A DNA stretch of 64,000 bases from the NCBI GenBank assembly GCA_036374835.1, contig DASUTB010000061.1, positions 1 to 64,000 of the forward strand, written 5' to 3'. A model generated the notes under the pieces. The model searched no databases, was not told where the DNA came from, and was given only the letters and a program-made list of their open reading frames with translations. This document shows positions 16,076 to 25,157 of the stretch, one piece after another. Origin of the DNA: DASUTB01 sp036374835 (lineage in GTDB: Bacteria > Actinomycetota > Actinomycetes > Jiangellales > Jiangellaceae). Position 1 is the stretch's first letter, and the number at the start of each line of letters is the position of its first letter. Both the position numbers and the translations under genes were made by a program.

Positions 16076-17944
16076 ATGAATTACCGCCAAGCATACGAGC
16101 TGAGCCTGCGAGACCCGGAGCAGTTCTGGGGTGATGCGGCCACCCGGATCACCTGGCGTAAGCCGCCGTCCAAGATCCTCGACGACACCGAGGCCCCGTT
16201 CTACCGTTGGTTCTCGGACGGGGTGCTCAACACCTGTGAAAATGCTCTCGACCGGCACGTCTCCGCGGGAAACGGCCAGCGCCCGGCGCTCATCTACGAC
16301 AGCCCGGTCACATCCACCCAACGCATCTACACCTACGAGGAACTGCGTCAGCAGACCGCGCTGTTCGCCGGCGCCCTGCAGTCGCTGGGCGTCGGCAAAG
16401 GTGATCGCGTCATCATATATATGCCCATGATTCCCGAAGCGGTCATCGCAATGCTGGCCTGCGCCCGAATCGGCGCCGTACATTCGGTCGTCTTCGGTGG
16501 ATTCGCCGCCCGGGAACTGGCAATTCGTATCGACGCCGCCCGCCCGAAGGTCGTTGTGAGCGCCTCGTGCGGAATCGAACCAACCCGGGTGGTCGAGTAC
16601 AAGCCGCTTCTGGACCAGGCAGTCGACATGGCGGAGCACCGCCCGGAACGGTGCGTCATCCTGCAACGTCCCGAGGCCGAAGCGGCCATTCAGGAACCAC
16701 GAGACATCGAATGGACGACCCTGATGTCCTCGGCGAGTCCAGCCGACTGCGTTCCGGTCGCCGCAACCGATCCGCTCTACGTGCTGTACACGTCGGGCAC
16801 TACCGCCAAGCCCAAGGGCGTCGTCCGCGACAACGGCGGGCACGCGGTCGCCCTGCACTGGAGCATGGAGAACATCTACGACATCGGCCCGGGCGAGGTC
16901 TGGTGGGCGGCATCCGACGTGGGCTGGGTCGTCGGGCATTCGTACATCGTGTACGCGCCTCTGATCGTCGGAGCGACCACGATCCTGTACGAGGGTAAGC
17001 CGGTCGGTACGCCCGACGCCGGCGCCTTCTGGCGCGTGGTGGAGCAGCACGGCGTCAACTCGCTGTTCACAGCGCCGACGGCGATCAGAGCGATCAAGAA
17101 GGAGGATCCCGACGGCAAGTTCGTCGGGTCCTTCGACATGTCGACGCTGAAGACGCTGTTCCTGGCCGGCGAGCGGCTCGACCCCGACACCTGGCACTGG
17201 GCCACCGACAAGCTCGCCGTACCCGTCATCGATCACTGGTGGCAGACCGAGACGGGGTGGCCGATCGCCGCGAACCCGTACGGGATGGAGCCGATGCCGA
17301 TCAAGCCGGGATCGCCGACGGTCGCGATGCCCGGCTACGACGTCAGGGCGCTCGACGACCAGGGTCACGAGGTGCCGCCGGGCAAGGAGGGTGCCCTGTG
17401 CATCAAGCTTCCGCTGCCGCCCGGCACGCTGCCGACCCTGTGGCAGGACGACGACCGCTTCGTGAGCGCCTACCTGGAGCAGTTCGACGGCTTCTACCTC
17501 ACCGGCGACGAGGGTCACGTGGACGAGGACGGCTACCTGTATGTCATGGGCCGCACCGATGACGTGATCAACGTGGCCGGGCACCGGCTGTCGACCGGAA
17601 CGATGGAGGCGGTGATCGCGGCGCACCCGGCCGTTGCCGAGTGCGCCGTGATCGGCGTCAACGACGACGTCAAGGGGCAGGTCCCACGAGGCTTCGTGGT
17701 GCTCAAGGCCGGGGCGGCCATCGACACCGACCGGCTTCGCGAGGAACTCGTGCGGAGCGTGCGAGAGCAGATCGGGGCCATCGCCTCGTTGCGCGAGGTC
17801 GACGTCGTGCCGGCGCTACCAAAGACCCGCTCCGGGAAGATCCTGCGTCGGACGATGCGCGCCGTGGTGGAGGGCCGGGACGAGCCCGTTCCGTCGACGA
17901 TCGAAGATCCGTCCGTCCTCACTGCCCTGCGATCGGGGGCGTGA
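16076..17944 (+). CDS. prpE: Propionyl-CoA synthetase
   Basis: A 622-aa acyl-AMP-forming enzyme that makes propionyl-CoA (or another short acyl-CoA) from acid, ATP and CoA in the cytosol. The N-terminal ACAS segment starts YELSLRDPEQFWGDAA. The P-loop YTSGTTAKPKGVVRDNGGH lies near residue 238, and the motif WWQTETGWPI and the hinge YVMGRTDDVINVAGHR follow. The C-terminal PKTRSGKILRR carries the catalytic Lys that is acetylated in related enzymes. The RDNGGH and TAPTAIRAIKKEDPDG segments point to PrpE rather than acetyl-CoA synthetase. A ribosome binding site AAGGAG is present. Confidence 0.9.
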   Translation: MNYRQAYELSLRDPEQFWGDAATRITWRKPPSKILDDTEAPFYRWFSDGVLNTCENALDRHVSAGNGQRPALIYDSPVTSTQRIYTYEELRQQTALFAGALQSLGVGKGDRVIIYMPMIPEAVIAMLACARIGAVHSVVFGGFAARELAIRIDAARPKVVVSASCGIEPTRVVEYKPLLDQAVDMAEHRPERCVILQRPEAEAAIQEPRDIEWTTLMSSASPADCVPVAATDPLYVLYTSGTTAKPKGVVRDNGGHAVALHWSMENIYDIGPGEVWWAASDVGWVVGHSYIVYAPLIVGATTILYEGKPVGTPDAGAFWRVVEQHGVNSLFTAPTAIRAIKKEDPDGKFVGSFDMSTLKTLFLAGERLDPDTWHWATDKLAVPVIDHWWQTETGWPIAANPYGMEPMPIKPGSPTVAMPGYDVRALDDQGHEVPPGKEGALCIKLPLPPGTLPTLWQDDDRFVSAYLEQFDGFYLTGDEGHVDEDGYLYVMGRTDDVINVAGHRLSTGTMEAVIAAHPAVAECAVIGVNDDVKGQVPRGFVVLKAGAAIDTDRLREELVRSVREQIGAIASLREVDVVPALPKTRSGKILRRTMRAVVEGRDEPVPSTIEDPSVLTALRSGA

Positions 17945-17947
17945 ACG

Positions 17948-18070
17948 GGCCGAGGATGCGAGCGGCAGGGTATGCGTCCGGCCGCCTTTGCCGTGCACCG
18001 CCAGCCGTCCGTGATGCCAGTCGATATCGTCCAGCCTCAGTGTGGTGAACTCCCGGCGCGCAGCCCTCAA
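17948..18070 (-). pseudogene. Tyrosine recombinase (integrase) remnant
   Basis: About 40 codons on the minus strand read EFTTLRLDDIDWHHGRLAV and then HGKGGRTHTLPL. This is the catalytic-domain stretch (LRLxDIDW...V.GKGGR...LPL) of tyrosine recombinases that contains the conserved Lys-containing beta hairpin. There is no upstream or downstream recombinase sequence and no intact active-site R-H-R-Y set, so this is an internal fragment. It ends in the tail of prpE. Confidence 0.7.
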
Positions 18071-18157
18071 AGTGCTGAACCAAGATCAGTGACATTGTGA
18101 TCAGGTCGCGTGGAGTTTCTGCTGGCGCTTGCCGGCTCGCGCGCGCAGACTGGGGGG

Positions 18158-19300
<1,143 letters not shown>

Positions 19301-19304
19301 GCCG

Positions 19305-19778
19305 ATGGACACGACGTCACTGGAGCAGCTGCTCGCCGACTATGAGTTCTTCGGCGCCCTGGGCCCTGCCGACCTCGCGCTGATCGCAGGCTGCGGCCGG
19401 AACGAGCACTTCGACACGGGCAGCTTCCTGTTCCGCCAAGGCGAGCAGGCCGACCGCTTCTACCTGGTGCGCGCTGGCCGGGTGGCGCTGGAGATCGAGG
19501 CACCGGGCCGCGGGTCATTGGTGATCGACACCGTGGAGACCGGCGGTGTCGTCGGGGTCTCCTGGATCTTCCCGCCGTACCGGTGGCAGTTCGACGCCCG
19601 GGCTTCCGAGCCGGTGCGCGCTGTCGGTTTCGACGCCGCCTGCCTACGGCAGAAGGCGGACGACGATCCGCGGCTGGGCTACGAGTTGATGAAGAGCTTC
19701 GCCGGGGTGTTGGCACAACGGATGCAGTCCGCCCGGGTTCGCCTGCTGGATCTGTACTCGGATGTCCGGACCGGCTGA
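19305..19778 (+). CDS. Cyclic-nucleotide-binding domain protein of the hydrogenase operon
   Basis: A 157-aa protein consisting of a CRP-type cyclic-nucleotide-binding fold (LFRQGEQADRFYLVRAGRVALEI, then GGVVGVSW). It has no DNA-binding domain, since only a short helical tail follows. ATG 19305 is chosen over 19290 because GGGGG lies at the right distance. Such a gene sits at the same place in mycobacterial hyh operons, between the beta and gamma subunits. The role is unknown. It may be a regulatory or assembly subunit rather than a transcription factor. Confidence 0.8.
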   Translation: MDTTSLEQLLADYEFFGALGPADLALIAGCGRNEHFDTGSFLFRQGEQADRFYLVRAGRVALEIEAPGRGSLVIDTVETGGVVGVSWIFPPYRWQFDARASEPVRAVGFDAACLRQKADDDPRLGYELMKSFAGVLAQRMQSARVRLLDLYSDVRTG

Positions 19779-20598
19779 GGCGTGGGCACCCATGGTGCCG
19801 CGGCCGTTCCGGGTCGCGGCCCGGTGGCCTGAGGTGCCGAACGTGGTGACGCTCGCGCTGGAGCCGGTCGACGGCCCTCCGCTCGGCTTCGCGCCGGGGC
19901 AATTCACCATGCTCTACGCCTTCGGCGTTGGCGAGGTGCCGATCTCGATCAGCGGGCGGCAGGACGGCCGGGTGCTGCAAACGATCCGTGAGGTCGGTGC
20001 CGTCACCCGGGCGCTGTGCGCCGCGGAGCCCGGCGAGGTGCTCGGCGCTCGGGGCCCGTTCGGCTCGGACTGGGCGCTGCACGCCGCGCAGGGCCGGGAC
20101 GTCGTGGTGGTCGGAGGCGGTCTCGGGGTCGCGCCGCTGCGGCCGGCGATCCGCGGCCTGGTCGCCGACCGGGAACGCTACGGCCGGATCAGCGTCCTCG
20201 TCGGCGCCCGATCTCCGGATGATCTGCTGTTCCTCGACGAGTTGCGCACGCTCGCGGACGATCCCGGTGTGCACGTGGCGGTGATCGTCGATCACGCGGA
20301 GCCTGGCTGGGACGGACCGGTCGGCGTGGTCCCGGAACTGATCCCGGACGCGCCGTTCGACCCGTCGACGGTGATGGCCCTGGTCTGCGGACCGGAGGTG
20401 ATGATGCGGTTCACGGCAGAGGCGCTGCTCGACCGGGGGGTGCCGGCGGAGCGCATCCTCGTATCGATGGAGCGCAACATGAAGTGCGCGATCGGGCACT
20501 GCGGCCACTGCCAGTTCGGTCCGGAGTTCGTCTGCCGGGACGGCCCGGTCTTCCCGTACGAGCGCATCCGCCGGCTTCTCGCGGTTCGGGAGGTGTGA
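19762..20598 (+). CDS. hydG: Group 3b [NiFe]-hydrogenase gamma subunit (FAD/NAD(P) reductase)
   Basis: A 278-aa flavoprotein of the ferredoxin-NADP reductase superfamily. The FAD part has PGQFTMLYAFGVGEVPISIS, and the nucleotide part has VVVVGGGLGVAPLRP and ALVCGPEVMMRFTAEAL. A C-terminal [2Fe-2S] motif CAIGHCGHCQFG with a later Cys (about residues 243-258) completes it. It would exchange electrons between NAD(P)H and the beta subunit. It overlaps the preceding gene by 17 bp, and its stop codon overlaps the start of the small-subunit gene (TGATG). Confidence 0.88.
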   Translation: MSGPAEAWAPMVPRPFRVAARWPEVPNVVTLALEPVDGPPLGFAPGQFTMLYAFGVGEVPISISGRQDGRVLQTIREVGAVTRALCAAEPGEVLGARGPFGSDWALHAAQGRDVVVVGGGLGVAPLRPAIRGLVADRERYGRISVLVGARSPDDLLFLDELRTLADDPGVHVAVIVDHAEPGWDGPVGVVPELIPDAPFDPSTVMALVCGPEVMMRFTAEALLDRGVPAERILVSMERNMKCAIGHCGHCQFGPEFVCRDGPVFPYERIRRLLAVREV

Positions 20599-21374
20599 TG
20601 GCCAAGCCCCGGTTGGCTGTGTGGAAGTTCGCCTCTTGCGACGGGTGCCAGTTGACCCTGCTCGATTGCGAGGACGAGTTGCTCGACATCGCGGGCGAGG
20701 TGGAGATCGCCCACTTCCTCGAGGCCAGTAGCGGCACCGTGGCAGGCCCGTACGACGTGTCGCTGGTCGAAGGCTCGATCACGACTCCGGAGGACGCCGA
20801 ACGCATCCGCCGGGTCCGGGAGCAATCCCGGTTCCTGGTCACGATAGGCGCCTGCGCGACGTCGGGAGGCATCCAGGCGCTGCGCAACTTCGGCGACGTG
20901 GACGAGTTCCGCTCGCTGGTCTACGCCCAGCCGCAGTACATCGCCACCCTCGAGCACTCCACCGGCATCGCCGACCACGTCCGGGTCGACTTCGAACTGC
21001 GGGGCTGCCCGATCGACAAGGGCCAGTTGCTGGAGGTACTGACCGCGTTCCTGCACGGCCGTCGCCCTGGCATCCCGAGCCATAGCGTCTGCCTGGACTG
21101 CAAGCGGGCCGGCAACGTGTGCGTGATGGTGGCGCACGGCACACCGTGCCTGGGCCCCGTGACGCACACCGGGTGCGGCGCGTTGTGCCCGTCGTACCAA
21201 CGGGGGTGCTACGGGTGCTTCGGCCCGATGGAGACGCCGAACACCGCCTCCATGACGACCTGGCTCGGCCGGCTGGGGATGCGCCGAGAGGACGTGGTGC
21301 GCGTGTACCGGACGTTCAACGCGAACGCTCCGGCGTTCCGGGAGGAGAGTGAGGCACATGACGCATCGCAGTGA
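20598..21374 (+). CDS. hydD: Group 3b [NiFe]-hydrogenase small (delta) subunit
   Basis: A 258-aa iron-sulfur subunit carrying the cluster nearest the active site. The N-terminus FASCDGCQLTLLDCEDE holds the proximal-cluster CxxC, with partners in TIGACATSGG and DFELRGCPIDKGQL. Further cysteines in VCLDCKRAGNVC and GCGALCPSYQRGCYGCFGP form additional clusters. There is no twin-arginine signal, so the enzyme is cytoplasmic, as expected for group 3. It overlaps the next gene by 17 bp. Confidence 0.9.
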   Translation: MAKPRLAVWKFASCDGCQLTLLDCEDELLDIAGEVEIAHFLEASSGTVAGPYDVSLVEGSITTPEDAERIRRVREQSRFLVTIGACATSGGIQALRNFGDVDEFRSLVYAQPQYIATLEHSTGIADHVRVDFELRGCPIDKGQLLEVLTAFLHGRRPGIPSHSVCLDCKRAGNVCVMVAHGTPCLGPVTHTGCGALCPSYQRGCYGCFGPMETPNTASMTTWLGRLGMRREDVVRVYRTFNANAPAFREESEAHDASQ

Positions 21375-22653
21375 CCGCACCCTCCGGGTTCAGGCCCTGG
21401 CCCGTGTCGAGGGCGAGGGGGGAATGCTGGTGCGGACCCGAGCCGGCCGGGTCGAGGAGGTGCGCCTCGACATCTACGAGCCGCCCCGGTTCTTCGAGGC
21501 GTTCCTACAGGGCCGCCGGCACACCGAGCCGCCGGACATCACGGCCCGGATCTGCGGGATCTGCCCGATCGCCTACCAGATGAGCTCATGCAACGCCATC
21601 GAAGCAGCCTGCGGGGTGGAGGTGCCGCAGGCGGTCCGCGACTTGCGCCGGCTGATCTATTGCGGCGAGTGGATCGAGAGCCACGCACTGCACATCTACC
21701 TACTGCACGCCCCCGACTTTCTCGGCTACCACGGCGCGGTGGAGATGGCCGCAGACCACCTCGAGGTCGTACAGCGCGGGCTGCAGCTGAAGAAGACCGG
21801 CAACGACATCATGGAGGTGATCGGCGGCCGCGCCATCCACCCCATCAACGTCCGCGTGGGCGGGTTCTACCGGGCACCGTCCAAGCGGGAGCTCACCAAC
21901 CTCGTCCCGCGGGTGGAGCAGGCGCGGGACGCGGCCCTGGAAACCCTCCACTGGGCCGCCGGCTTCGACTATCCGGACTTCGAGCAGGACTACGAGTTCG
22001 TGGCACTCCGGCATCCCGCCGACTACCCGATCACCGAGGGACGGATCGTCTCCAGCGGCGGCCTGGACATTCCGGTGCGGGAGTTCGAGGACCACGTGGC
22101 CGAGGAACATGTCCCACACTCCACGGCGCTGCACGCCAGGCTGGACGGCAGGCGGTACATGACCGGTCCGATGGCCCGCTACAACCTGAATGCCGATCGG
22201 CTGCCCGCGTCGGTCCGCGCGGCCGCGGCCGAGGCGGGCCTTGGCCCCCTGGAGAGCAACCCGTTCCGTAGCATCCTGGTACGGGCGGTGGAGACGCTGT
22301 ACGCCTGCGAGGAGGCACTCCGCCTGCTCGACACCTACGAGCCGCCCGATCCTCCGGCCGTCGACGTCCCGGCCGTTCCCGGCACCGGCCACGGCGCCAC
22401 CGAGGCCCCGCGCGGTGTGCTCTACCACCGCTACGACCTCGGCGAGGACGGCATCATCCGCGCTGCGAAGATCGTCCCCCCGACGTCGCAGAACCAAGCG
22501 CAGATCGAGGACGACCTCCGCCGCTTCGTGGAGCCGCGACTGGAACTCGAGTTGGACGAGCTCACCCGCCGGTGCGAGCAGGCCATCCGCAACTACGACC
22601 CGTGCATCTCGTGCTCCACTCACTTTCTGGACCTGCGAGTGGAGGAGGCGTGA
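21358..22653 (+). CDS. hydA: Group 3b [NiFe]-hydrogenase large (alpha) subunit
   Basis: A 431-aa catalytic subunit. The L1 motif RICGIC (near residue 63) and the L2 motif DPCISCSTH (near residue 413) supply the four Ni-Fe cysteines. Nine residues follow the final His and would be the tail removed by the maturation protease encoded next. VARVEGEGG near the N-terminus is the usual L0 region. ATG 21358 is chosen over GTG 21349 because GGAGGAGAG lies too close to the GTG. It catalyses reversible H2 oxidation, and group 3b enzymes use NADP(H). Confidence 0.92.
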   Translation: MTHRSDRTLRVQALARVEGEGGMLVRTRAGRVEEVRLDIYEPPRFFEAFLQGRRHTEPPDITARICGICPIAYQMSSCNAIEAACGVEVPQAVRDLRRLIYCGEWIESHALHIYLLHAPDFLGYHGAVEMAADHLEVVQRGLQLKKTGNDIMEVIGGRAIHPINVRVGGFYRAPSKRELTNLVPRVEQARDAALETLHWAAGFDYPDFEQDYEFVALRHPADYPITEGRIVSSGGLDIPVREFEDHVAEEHVPHSTALHARLDGRRYMTGPMARYNLNADRLPASVRAAAAEAGLGPLESNPFRSILVRAVETLYACEEALRLLDTYEPPDPPAVDVPAVPGTGHGATEAPRGVLYHRYDLGEDGIIRAAKIVPPTSQNQAQIEDDLRRFVEPRLELELDELTRRCEQAIRNYDPCISCSTHFLDLRVEEA

Positions 22654-23096
22654 TCATCGTGATCGGCGTGGGGAATGACTTCCGGCGCGACGACGCGGCG
22701 GGGCTCGAGGTGGCTCGCCGGGTGCGGACCGCCGCTCCCGCCGGGGTCCAGGTCCTGGAGCACGACGGCGAACCGGCGGGGTTGCTCGACGTGTGGGACG
22801 GCGCGGACGTCGCCTACGTTGTGGACGCGGTTCGGGGGACGGGGGGCCCGGGAGCGGTGCACCGGGTCGAGGTGGGCGGCGACCCGCTCCGGCACCGGCA
22901 AGGCAGAGACAGCACCCACGCGCTGTCGCTCGGCGAGGCCGTGGCCCTCGGGCGCGTCCTCGATCGCCTTCCCGGCCGCCTGATCCTGGTCGGGGTGGAG
23001 GGCGGCGACTTCGCCGCCGGGCAGGGCCTCGGCCTCGAAGTGGCCGCGGCGGTCGAGGCCGTGGCGGACGAGATCGTACGGGAGGTGAGCGGCTGA
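22650..23096 (+). CDS. Hydrogenase maturation protease
   Basis: A 148-aa endopeptidase of the HyaD/HycI family that trims the C-terminus of the large subunit after Ni insertion. Features are the N-terminal IGVGNDFRRDDAAGLEVA, with the metal-binding Asp in DDAAG, then VVDAVRGTG (second acidic ligand) and STHALSL (His ligand). It starts at GTG 22650, overlapping the hydA stop codon, with GGAGGAGG upstream. Its presence beside hydA supports processing of the nine-residue tail. Confidence 0.9.
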   Translation: MIIVIGVGNDFRRDDAAGLEVARRVRTAAPAGVQVLEHDGEPAGLLDVWDGADVAYVVDAVRGTGGPGAVHRVEVGGDPLRHRQGRDSTHALSLGEAVALGRVLDRLPGRLILVGVEGGDFAAGQGLGLEVAAAVEAVADEIVREVSG

Positions 23097-23311
23097 TGTG
23101 CATCGGATTGCCCGGACGAGTGACCGAGGTCGACGGCGAGCAGGCGGTGATCGACGTGGCCGGGATCTCGCGGCGAGTGTCGATCTCACTGCTGGTGCTG
23201 GAGGGAGCGCAAGTGGAGCCCGGTGACTGGATACTGGCCAGCGCGGGCCTCGCCGTCCAGTGCCTGTCCGAGAAGGAAGCGCACGAACTGCTGGAGAGCC
23301 TGGGAGGCTGA
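23096..23311 (+). CDS. hypC: Hydrogenase assembly chaperone HypC
   Basis: A 71-aa HypC/HybG protein beginning MCIGLPG, where Cys2 carries the Fe(CN)2CO intermediate and binds HypD and the large-subunit precursor. The beta-barrel core reads AVIDVAGISRRV ... VEPGDWILASAGLAV. It overlaps the protease stop codon (TGATG). No hypA, hypB, hypD, hypE or hypF is in the window, so the other maturation genes must lie elsewhere. Confidence 0.92.
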   Translation: MCIGLPGRVTEVDGEQAVIDVAGISRRVSISLLVLEGAQVEPGDWILASAGLAVQCLSEKEAHELLESLGG

Positions 23312-23312
23312 T

Positions 23313-24251
23313 GTGACCATCGCGACCGGACGGATCCCCTTCACCCGCGGCTGGGGCGTGGGCCTCGCCTTCGTCACCGCGTGCATCAGCGGCGTCGCGG
23401 TGTACCTGAACAGCTTCGCCGTGACCGCTTTCGCAGACGCGACCGTCTACACGACGGTGAAGAACGGCGTTGCCGCGGCGATCATTCTGGCCGCGCTGGC
23501 GGCGGTCACCGCCGGTCAACGACCGGAGCCGCGGGTCGCGTCGCGCTCCGAACGCGCCGGGCTGCTGGCTGTCGCCGTCGTGGGCGGAAGCGTGCCTTTC
23601 GTGCTGTTCTTCGAAGGGCTGGCCAGAGCCGAGGCGACCGATGCGGCATTCATTCACAAGACGCTGATCGTGTGGGTTGCCCTGCTGGCCGTGGTGTTTC
23701 TCGGTGAGCGCCTCAACCGTTGGCACGTGGCGGCGATCGTCCTGCTCGTCGCCGGGCAGGCGGCCGCGGCCGGCGACCTGCTCGCGATCCGGTTGGGCGA
23801 CGGCGAGCTGATGATCTTCACGGCGACGCTGTTGTGGGCCGTGGAGTTCGTGCTGGCCAAGCGCCTGCTGCGAACGTTCGGTTCGCTCACGGTGGGCAGC
23901 GCCCGGCTCGGGTTCGGGCTGGTGGTGCTCGTGGGGTGGCTGGCGGTCACCGGCCGGGCCGATGAGGTGCTGGCCCTGAGCGGACGGCAGTGGGCCTGGG
24001 TGCTGCTCACCGGTGTGATCCTCGCCGGCTTTGTGGCCAGCTGGTATGCGGCTCTGGCACGAGCGAAGGCGGTCGACGTGACCGCCGTGCTGGTCTTCGC
24101 GGCTGTGATCACCGCGGCGCTCGCCGGCGCGTTCGAGGGCGTGGTCCCGGCAGGGACCGTGGCATTGGGATTGGTGCTGATCGGGCTCGGAGCAGGCCTG
24201 GCCGCCGTCGGCGCCATGCGGCGGGCTCCGGCCCGTGAGGAGGTTCGCTGA
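23313..24251 (+). CDS. EamA/DMT-family transporter
   Basis: A 312-aa protein with ten hydrophobic helices arranged as two EamA repeats. The first ends with IVWVALLAVVFLGERLNRWH and the second with ALAGAFEGVVPAG. It starts at GTG 23313, with GGGAGG a few bases upstream and 1 bp after hypC. The cargo is unknown. Its place in the operon suggests a metabolite linked to hydrogenase use or maturation, but nothing in the sequence proves this. Confidence 0.82.
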   Translation: MTIATGRIPFTRGWGVGLAFVTACISGVAVYLNSFAVTAFADATVYTTVKNGVAAAIILAALAAVTAGQRPEPRVASRSERAGLLAVAVVGGSVPFVLFFEGLARAEATDAAFIHKTLIVWVALLAVVFLGERLNRWHVAAIVLLVAGQAAAAGDLLAIRLGDGELMIFTATLLWAVEFVLAKRLLRTFGSLTVGSARLGFGLVVLVGWLAVTGRADEVLALSGRQWAWVLLTGVILAGFVASWYAALARAKAVDVTAVLVFAAVITAALAGAFEGVVPAGTVALGLVLIGLGAGLAAVGAMRRAPAREEVR

Positions 24252-24253
24252 GC

Positions 24254-24991
24254 GTGGACTCAGGCCCACTGCTGTTCGCCCGGTACGCCTATCCGCCGAA
24301 CGCCCTCGGCTACTGCGGCCCGCAGGACCATCGCGCGCTCCTGGAGTATGCGGCCGCGGGGGTCGTCGACCGTGGCCTGCGCGAGCTGGCGCAGGGCTTC
24401 GAGGGTGCCTGGCCGTATCTGCGACTGATCGCCGAGGCCGCCGGCATCCGCGATCCGCTGAACCGGCAGGTGGTCGAGGCCTACTGGATCGGCAGTCCGC
24501 TGCTCCAGAGGGTGGATGTAACACGGCTGTGCAAGTTTCTGGACGATCGGTTCCGCCCCTACGCCGGGCCCCGCCTACCGCAGCTCACCGCGGCGGCGCT
24601 GCGGCGAGCGGTGCCCCACCACAACTTCCACGTCTTCTGCGTTTCGCCGTGGGTCGGCCTGCTTCGATCGGGCCGGGTCGACGAGCCGCTGCGGGTTCTC
24701 GACCAGTGCCGGATTCGTTGGGGAACGGTTCTCTCGGTGGAGGGTGACGCGGCGGTGGTCCGGTCGCGTGGCCTGATGTGGGACGGCTGGACGGTGCGAC
24801 CGGGCCCACTCCGGACGGAGCAAGCCACCGTCGCCACCGACGGCCTCGCCACCGGGCCGATCCCCCGGCCAGGTGAGGTGGTCGCGCTGCACTGGGACCG
24901 GATCTGCGACCGGCTCGACCGCCGCGGCCTGACAGCGCTGCGACACCACACCACCCGAGCCGTTGCCGCAGCGGCCCCGATCGGTGGTTGA
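24254..24991 (+). CDS. DUF6390-type protein, hydrogenase-associated
   Basis: A 245-aa soluble protein beginning LLFARYAYPPNALGYCGP. It resembles the DUF6390 family, often found beside hydrogenase genes. Segments such as YWIGSPLL, AVPHHNFHVFCVSPWVGLL and LHWDRICDRL are visible, with no known catalytic motif. It starts at GTG 24254, only 2 bp after the transporter, so it is the last gene of the hydrogenase operon. Function is unknown. An accessory role in hydrogenase maturation or control is inferred from context alone. Confidence 0.65.
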   Translation: MDSGPLLFARYAYPPNALGYCGPQDHRALLEYAAAGVVDRGLRELAQGFEGAWPYLRLIAEAAGIRDPLNRQVVEAYWIGSPLLQRVDVTRLCKFLDDRFRPYAGPRLPQLTAAALRRAVPHHNFHVFCVSPWVGLLRSGRVDEPLRVLDQCRIRWGTVLSVEGDAAVVRSRGLMWDGWTVRPGPLRTEQATVATDGLATGPIPRPGEVVALHWDRICDRLDRRGLTALRHHTTRAVAAAAPIGG

Positions 24992-25082
24992 CGGTGTGCG
25001 CTTCCAAGGCGGTGAGCCATCAGCCGGTGACCGTCAGGACCTGTGGTTCTCGACAGTCGGGCTTGTGCCAGGACGCGGCCGG

Positions 25083-25110
25083 TTTGGTTGAGATGGGCGG
25101 TGGCTACAAT
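25083..25110 (+). promoter_or_regulatory. Possible promoter of the GltD-like/nifJ operon
   Basis: TACAAT (25105-25110) is a good -10 hexamer, with TTTGGT (25083-25088) 16 bp upstream as a weak -35. Transcription would begin about 40 bp before the GTG at 25158. The 166-bp gap after the DUF6390 gene leaves room for this promoter. Confidence 0.4.
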
Positions 25111-25157
25111 CGCGGCATGGCGAGCCGAGCACGAGCAAGCCCGCTGAGAGGGCTGGC

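Noticed and set aside
15977..17626. 549-codon open frame opposite prpE
   Set aside because: It is antisense to a well-conserved acyl-CoA synthetase and has no recognisable domain or ribosome binding site.
18081..18157. CRP-like site (GTGACATTGTGATC) before the hydrogenase operon
   Set aside because: The half-sites are not symmetric, and the cyclic-nucleotide protein in the operon lacks a DNA-binding domain.
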